A stretch of DNA of 8,705 bases from an uncultured bacterium. Lineage in GTDB: Bacteria > Cyanobacteriota > Vampirovibrionia > Gastranaerophilales > Gastranaerophilaceae. Made by a program: the position numbers and the translations under genes. The stretch lies in contig CABQIM010000078.1 in assembly GCA_902464375.1 (NCBI GenBank), positions 1 through 8,705 on the forward strand, given 5' to 3'. Each line of letters opens with the position of its first letter. The stretch's first letter is position 1. This document shows positions 6,770 to 8,705 of the stretch, in pieces. Below the pieces are notes generated by a model, which saw only the letters and a program-made list of their open reading frames with translations, was not told the DNA's origin and ran no database searches.

Positions 6770-7159
6770 ATGACAGACGGAATTGGAAGACTTTCAGGAT
6801 ATGGTTACGGTATCGGAGGCTTTATGCCACGTAACAATAAGGAAGAAGTTGCTAATAAGAATGATCAGCAACAAGCTCCTGTAGCAGATAATAAACCTGC
6901 AGAAACTCAAGTAGATCCTTCAAAGGTAATGGAGTTTCTTGCAAACAATAATTACTTTGTAGCACCTCAAGCTGCTCCAAAGGAAGTAACAGATGTTGAA
7001 GGTGCAGCAGCCTTAGATTCAGCAACACAAGATAGAGTTGCCGGATATATGGAACAATTTGAAATGATTTATGGAATTGTTCAAGAAGAATTTGGCGAAG
7101 AAATGGCACCGGCAGTGATGGACATTGTGATGGATAAACTAATGGGCATGGCCGCTTAA
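6770..7159 (+). CDS. Small protein of unknown function, Gly-rich N-terminus
   Basis: A 129-residue acidic protein I do not recognise. It has a good ribosome site (AAAGGAG, 7-base spacer) and its own strong terminator at 7224-7256, so it is a convincing single-gene unit. Residues 4-18 are Gly/Tyr-rich (GIGRLSGYGYGIGGF). Residues 20-50 are Asn, Gln, Ala and Pro-rich and look disordered. Residues 50-65 (KVMEFLANNNYFVAP) and 80-129 look helical, with hydrophobic and Met-rich segments in the last 30 residues (EMAPAVMDIVMDKLMGMAA). There is no signal peptide or membrane helix and no Cys. The arrangement of a flexible Gly-rich head plus C-terminal helices could suit a small structural or adaptor protein, but that is a guess. 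Confidence 0.75.
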   Translation: MTDGIGRLSGYGYGIGGFMPRNNKEEVANKNDQQQAPVADNKPAETQVDPSKVMEFLANNNYFVAPQAAPKEVTDVEGAAALDSATQDRVAGYMEQFEMIYGIVQEEFGEEMAPAVMDIVMDKLMGMAA

Positions 7160-7223
7160 TAAGCTTTGCTCAAAGCAAAATTTCTCTCAGAATCTCGTAA
7201 TTTTTCTACACTTACTATTTATT

Positions 7224-7256
7224 AAGGTTGATTTTATTCAAAAATCAACCTTTTTT
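7224..7256 (+). terminator. Strong intrinsic terminator after the 129-residue gene
   Basis: A perfect 12-base stem (AAGGTTGATTTT, 7224-7235, with AAAATCAACCTT, 7241-7252) has a 5-base loop and runs into TTTTTT (7251-7256). The A-rich left arm may also allow some termination from the minus strand. Confidence 0.9.
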
Positions 7257-7260
7257 ATGT

Positions 7261-7298
7261 ACTACGTATGTAGACACAACTGTTGGCTACTTGGTAAA
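7261..7298 (+). repeat. 38-bp repeat, copy 1, directly behind a terminator
   Basis: Starts ACTACGTATGTAGACACAAC and matches 8341-8378 at 34 of 38 positions. It begins 5 bases after the T-run of the terminator at 7224-7256. It holds a near-palindrome CTACGTATGTAG (one mismatch) followed by GACA-CAAC-TGTT, a small hairpin with one G-T pair. Confidence 0.75.
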
Positions 7299-7333
7299 TG
7301 TATATTGAACTCTTAGTCTGTAGTCTTGCGCTA

Positions 7334-7368
7334 CGTCATTACGAGGAACGTTAGTGACGAAGTAATCC
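7334..7368. repeat. Dispersed repeat of the CGTCATTGCGAGG...GCAATCC type, unit 1
   Basis: It runs from CGTCATTACGAGGAACG to GACGAAGTAATCC. The ends ATTAC (7338-7342) and GTAAT (7362-7366) are complementary. This style of short palindromic repeat occurs scattered in many bacterial genomes. The A for G change in ATTAC is matched by a T for C change in GTAAT, so pairing has been kept. Confidence 0.6.
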
Positions 7369-7375
7369 AGTTAAA

Positions 7376-7489
7376 TTATAACTTATAGATTGCCACGAAA
7401 ATTTTCAAAATTTTTCGTTTAAACTATAAGTCAATAGTGCCGTCATTGCGAGAAAATCTGTGATTTTCGTGGCAATCCATAAGTTTAAA
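7376..7489. repeat. Long inverted repeat enclosing further units of the same family
   Basis: The left arm (7376-7402) and right arm (7463-7489) are complementary at 24 of 27 positions and carry GATTGCCACGAAAAT and its complement. Within the right half, GAAAATC (7452-7458) pairs perfectly with GATTTTC (7462-7468) over a TGT loop. ATTGC (7445-7449) pairs with GCAAT (7472-7476), giving a local hairpin that competes with the long-range pairing. The unit at 7441-7478 has the CGTCATTGCGAG...GCAATCC ends. Confidence 0.7.
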
Positions 7490-7736
7490 ATAAACGCATG
7501 TTTTTAGTGTTGCGATTGCTTCTTGAACTCACCCACATTATGAATGTAACCAAATATTGCCAATTGTTAAGCAAATGAAATTTTCTTTACAAAACTCTTA
7601 AACTCAATCATAATGCCTAACGGGACGGGACGGACCCCACTATGTTTAGGGTGAGCAATTCTCAAACTTTCAAAAACTTAAGATAAATATAGGGATTCGA
7701 ATCTTAATGTTAATAAGATATAGGAGGAAATTTATA
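7490..7736 (+). other. Upstream region of the 124-residue gene
   Basis: The region contains a tandem GGGAC pair in a GC-rich island (7622-7637, unusual for this AT-rich DNA), CCTAA (7616-7620) able to pair with TTAGG (7645-7649), and a perfect 10-base palindrome GATTCGAATC at 7694-7703, 33 bases before the start, which could be an operator. I see no convincing promoter and no ORF. Confidence 0.4.
7722..7727 (+). promoter_or_regulatory. Ribosome site fixing the start of the 124-residue gene
   Basis: AGGAGG lies 9 bases before the ATG at 7737. It falls inside the longer in-frame reading that would begin at ATG 7707, which lacks any ribosome site, so the shorter protein is the likely product. 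Confidence 0.8.
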
Positions 7737-8111
7737 ATGGAAAAATTATCAGGAATTAAGTTCGCAATGAATTATTTTAAGAATACAGGACGAGGATGGG
7801 CGGAAATGGATCCACGTGGATTTAAGAATATAAAACGGTTATATTACTACGCGAATGGTGGAAATGCTGAAGATATTGTAAAGTGTGTTCAACGCAATGA
7901 TGGGACAGAATTTCGTACATATTTCAATAAACAAGGTGAACCACTTAAAACATATAAAGAATCACGACATTCTAGCTCGCATATTTTTGAATATGCAAGC
8001 TTTGGTGAAACAAGAATAATCAATCAATTTAATGATGATATTTTAAAGCCTCGTTTAATTGGTGAAAAAATTGTTAATAATGGTCAAATTTTGAAAAATA
8101 CATTGGTATAA
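7737..8111 (+). CDS. Small basic protein of unknown function
   Basis: A 124-residue, Lys/Arg- and Asn-rich soluble protein that I do not recognise. The start at 7737 is set by AGGAGG; the upstream in-frame ATG at 7707 would add ten residues encoded by the ribosome site itself. The N-terminus (residues 1-35) is basic and aromatic (FAMNYFKNTGRGW, KNIKRLYYYANGG). Residues 45-75 look like beta hairpins (CVQRNDGTEFRTYFNKQGEP), a pattern reminiscent of short YD- or MORN-like strands, though no full repeat is seen. There is a single Cys and no signal peptide or membrane helix. It sits alone between repeat-rich spacers, which is typical of accessory genes. The good ribosome site and codon use like its neighbours argue that it is real. 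Confidence 0.65.
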   Translation: MEKLSGIKFAMNYFKNTGRGWAEMDPRGFKNIKRLYYYANGGNAEDIVKCVQRNDGTEFRTYFNKQGEPLKTYKESRHSSSHIFEYASFGETRIINQFNDDILKPRLIGEKIVNNGQILKNTLV

Positions 8112-8119
8112 GAATGTAG

Positions 8120-8138
8120 GTTGGGGTTTCACCCCAAC
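8120..8138. repeat. Perfect short hairpin after the 124-residue gene
   Basis: GTTGGGGT pairs with ACCCCAAC over a TTC loop. An A-run, not a T-run, follows, so it is not a standard plus-strand terminator. It resembles the GTAGGTTGGG...CCCAAC short repeats often seen dispersed in cyanobacteria and other genomes (resemblance from memory). Confidence 0.6.
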
Positions 8139-8150
8139 AAAAACATAAGA

Positions 8151-8192
8151 AACAACAACGCATGATTTAATTTTAAATCATGCGTTGTTGTT
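8151..8192. repeat. Perfect 42-bp palindrome
   Basis: The 20-base arms 8151-8170 and 8173-8192 are exact complements around TT. The arms run AACAACAACG then CATGATTTAA. It would fold into a very stable RNA hairpin or DNA cruciform on either strand. The right arm ends in a GTTGTTGTT run, so it may act as an imperfect terminator or 3'-end stabiliser for the 124-residue gene. Confidence 0.85.
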
Positions 8193-8269
8193 ATCAATAT
8201 TCCCTACTAGAGCAATACAAAATCGCCAACCTGTCGAATAGCATAACAACCTTAATCGGAGTTAAATAT

Positions 8270-8326
8270 ATGTATATTAAATCTTTTTCATACTTCCAGC
8301 TATTCTTAATTCCAAGAGCCGATTAG
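8270..8326 (+). CDS. Possible 18-residue leader peptide or small protein
   Basis: A short ORF reading MYIKSFSYFQLFLIPRAD. CGGAG (8257-8261) ends 8 bases before the ATG, a reasonable ribosome site. The stop TAG (8324-8326) lies in the loop and right arm of the terminator hairpin at 8314-8338, so a ribosome finishing this ORF would cover the hairpin. That arrangement is typical of leader peptides in attenuators, but no gene on the plus strand follows within the remaining 370 bases. Chance occurrence is quite possible for so short an ORF. Confidence 0.3.
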   Translation: MYIKSFSYFQLFLIPRAD

Positions 8327-8338
8327 GCTCTTTTTTTT
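8314..8338 (+). terminator. Intrinsic terminator
   Basis: AAGAGCC (8314-8320) pairs with GGCTCTT (8326-8332) over GATTA, and the T-run 8331-8338 follows. CCTTAATCGG (8250-8259) could instead pair with CCGATTAGG (8319-8327) with one bulge, which would break the terminator stem and also hide the ribosome site of the 18-codon ORF. Confidence 0.85.
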
Positions 8339-8340
8339 AT

Positions 8341-8378
8341 ACTACGTACGTAGACACAACTGTCGGCTTATTGGTAAA
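8341..8378 (+). repeat. 38-bp repeat, copy 2, directly behind a terminator
   Basis: Matches 7261-7298 at 34 of 38 positions and again starts within 3 bases of a terminator T-run. Here CTACGTACGTAG (8342-8353) is a perfect 12-bp palindrome and GACA-CAAC-TGTC (8353-8364) a perfect small hairpin, so copy 2 has the better-paired version of both. Confidence 0.75.
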
Positions 8379-8438
8379 AACTATAAGATTATTTAAAATT
8401 ACCAACTCCGCCTCGAACGAGAACCTACAAGTATGGCG

Positions 8439-8642
8439 CATTCCCTCTCCTCGGTGGAGGTACAGACTCTTCTAAAACTTTATTCTCGCCCGCAACATCC
8501 ATTGAGCGGGAGAGATGTCATGTTAGTGACAGAGAGGGAAGGGTGGGGGCTAATGGATTTTCGCTATTGCATAAGTCCGTGAGGTGGAAGTTTGATGTTA
8601 CTCTGTTGACACCCCGAATAATCCAAGACAGGGAGGGGGCTA
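8439..8642 (+). repeat. Modular dispersed repeat, copy B
   Basis: Shares its left end (CATTCCCTCTCCTCGG), core (8557-8585) and right end (TTTGATGT at 8591, CCCGAATAATCCAAGACAGGG to GGGGGCTA) with copy A. It has an extra block (8462-8556) that ends in its own AGGGTGGGGGCTAA, so a right-end-like sequence occurs twice. The block looks like an insertion, or copy A has lost it. Confidence 0.65.
8441..8540. repeat. Closed multi-hairpin fold inside copy B
   Basis: TTCCCTCTC (8441-8449) pairs perfectly with GAGAGGGAA (8532-8540) and encloses further hairpins. TCTCGCCCGC (8484-8493) pairs with GCGGGAGAGA (8506-8515) with one mismatch, and TGTCA (8516-8520) pairs with TGACA (8527-8531). A small hairpin around CTCC/GGAG near 8449-8460 competes in part with the closing stem. 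It could be a structured RNA or a mobile palindromic repeat. Confidence 0.6.
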
Positions 8643-8705
8643 ATTTTTATTCACAAGTTGTAGTTTTAATCATGCAATTACAAAATTTAGCATGCAAAAT
8701 CATGC
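8643..8705. other. AT-rich window end
   Basis: No gene is visible. CATGCAA occurs at 8671-8677 and 8691-8697, and CATGC again at 8701-8705, giving a 20-base spacing between the first two. It may be the start of another repeat that the window cuts. Confidence 0.3.

Noticed and set aside
7691..7710. tRNA T-arm-like GGGATTCGAATC
   Set aside because: No acceptor stem, D-arm or anticodon arm can be built around it on either strand.
7707..7736. Upstream ATG extending the 124-residue protein
   Set aside because: The ten extra codons include the AGGAGG ribosome site of the inner ATG, and no ribosome site precedes 7707.
7261..8378. CRISPR-like direct repeats
   Set aside because: There are only two copies 1080 bases apart, with a gene between them and no regular spacers.
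8403..8428. CTCGAACGAG hairpin with a TTCGA-like loop resembling a tRNA end
   Set aside because: It is only a 4-bp stem, with no matching tRNA arms upstream or downstream.
8671..8705. CATGCAA direct repeats at the right edge as the start of an array
   Set aside because: Too short and cut by the window; AT-rich sequence gives such matches by chance.

Overview
The window is AT-rich bacterial DNA (roughly one-third GC by eye) with compact genes, standard code, and Shine-Dalgarno sites at some genes but not others. It carries a PilZ protein, an HD-GYP protein, a ferredoxin-type three-subunit glutamate synthase with an N-terminal CRIGA glutaminase, and gut-type dispersed repeats. This suggests an anaerobic, probably host-associated bacterium. 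My best guess is a Gastranaerophilales-like member of the Vampirovibrionia (Melainabacteria), but this is an impression from protein style. A clostridial or other anaerobic lineage cannot be excluded from the sequence alone.

Layout. Positions 1-577 (minus) hold the N-terminal part of a PilZ-domain protein that runs off the left edge. A short divergent promoter region follows. Positions 675-4496 (plus) form a three-gene cluster for a split glutamate synthase: class II glutaminase subunit, FMN synthase subunit with two ferredoxin-type 4Fe-4S motifs and a 3Fe-4S motif, and GXGXG beta-helix subunit with two more 4Fe-4S motifs at its C-terminus. Positions 4594-6445 (plus) hold an HD-GYP protein followed 31 bases later by a TrmB-family regulator. 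From 6446 to the end the character changes. Two small proteins of unknown function (129 and 124 residues) and a possible 18-residue ORF sit among modular repeats, inverted repeats, a perfect 42-bp palindrome and two strong intrinsic terminators.

How it fits together. The three synthase subunits should assemble into one enzyme. Glutamine is hydrolysed on the first subunit, ammonia is passed to 2-oxoglutarate on the second, and electrons probably arrive from ferredoxin through the chain of Fe-S clusters, because no NAD(P)H-binding flavoprotein subunit lies beside the cluster. Both neighbours on either side (PilZ effector, HD-GYP hydrolase) belong to cyclic-di-GMP families, which makes a signalling link possible but not shown.

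The most striking observations are these. First, the glutaminase gene and the HD-GYP gene each have a good -10 box exactly 7 bases before the ATG, so both mRNAs look leaderless. At the glutaminase gene, the upstream in-frame TTG 'start' is really the -35 box. Second, the HD-GYP protein has Asn where the last metal-ligand Asp should be. Third, a 38-bp sequence follows directly behind both strong terminators. Fourth, two modular repeat elements share ends and core but differ by block insertions. Fifth, an 18-codon ORF ends inside a terminator hairpin that could have a competing fold.
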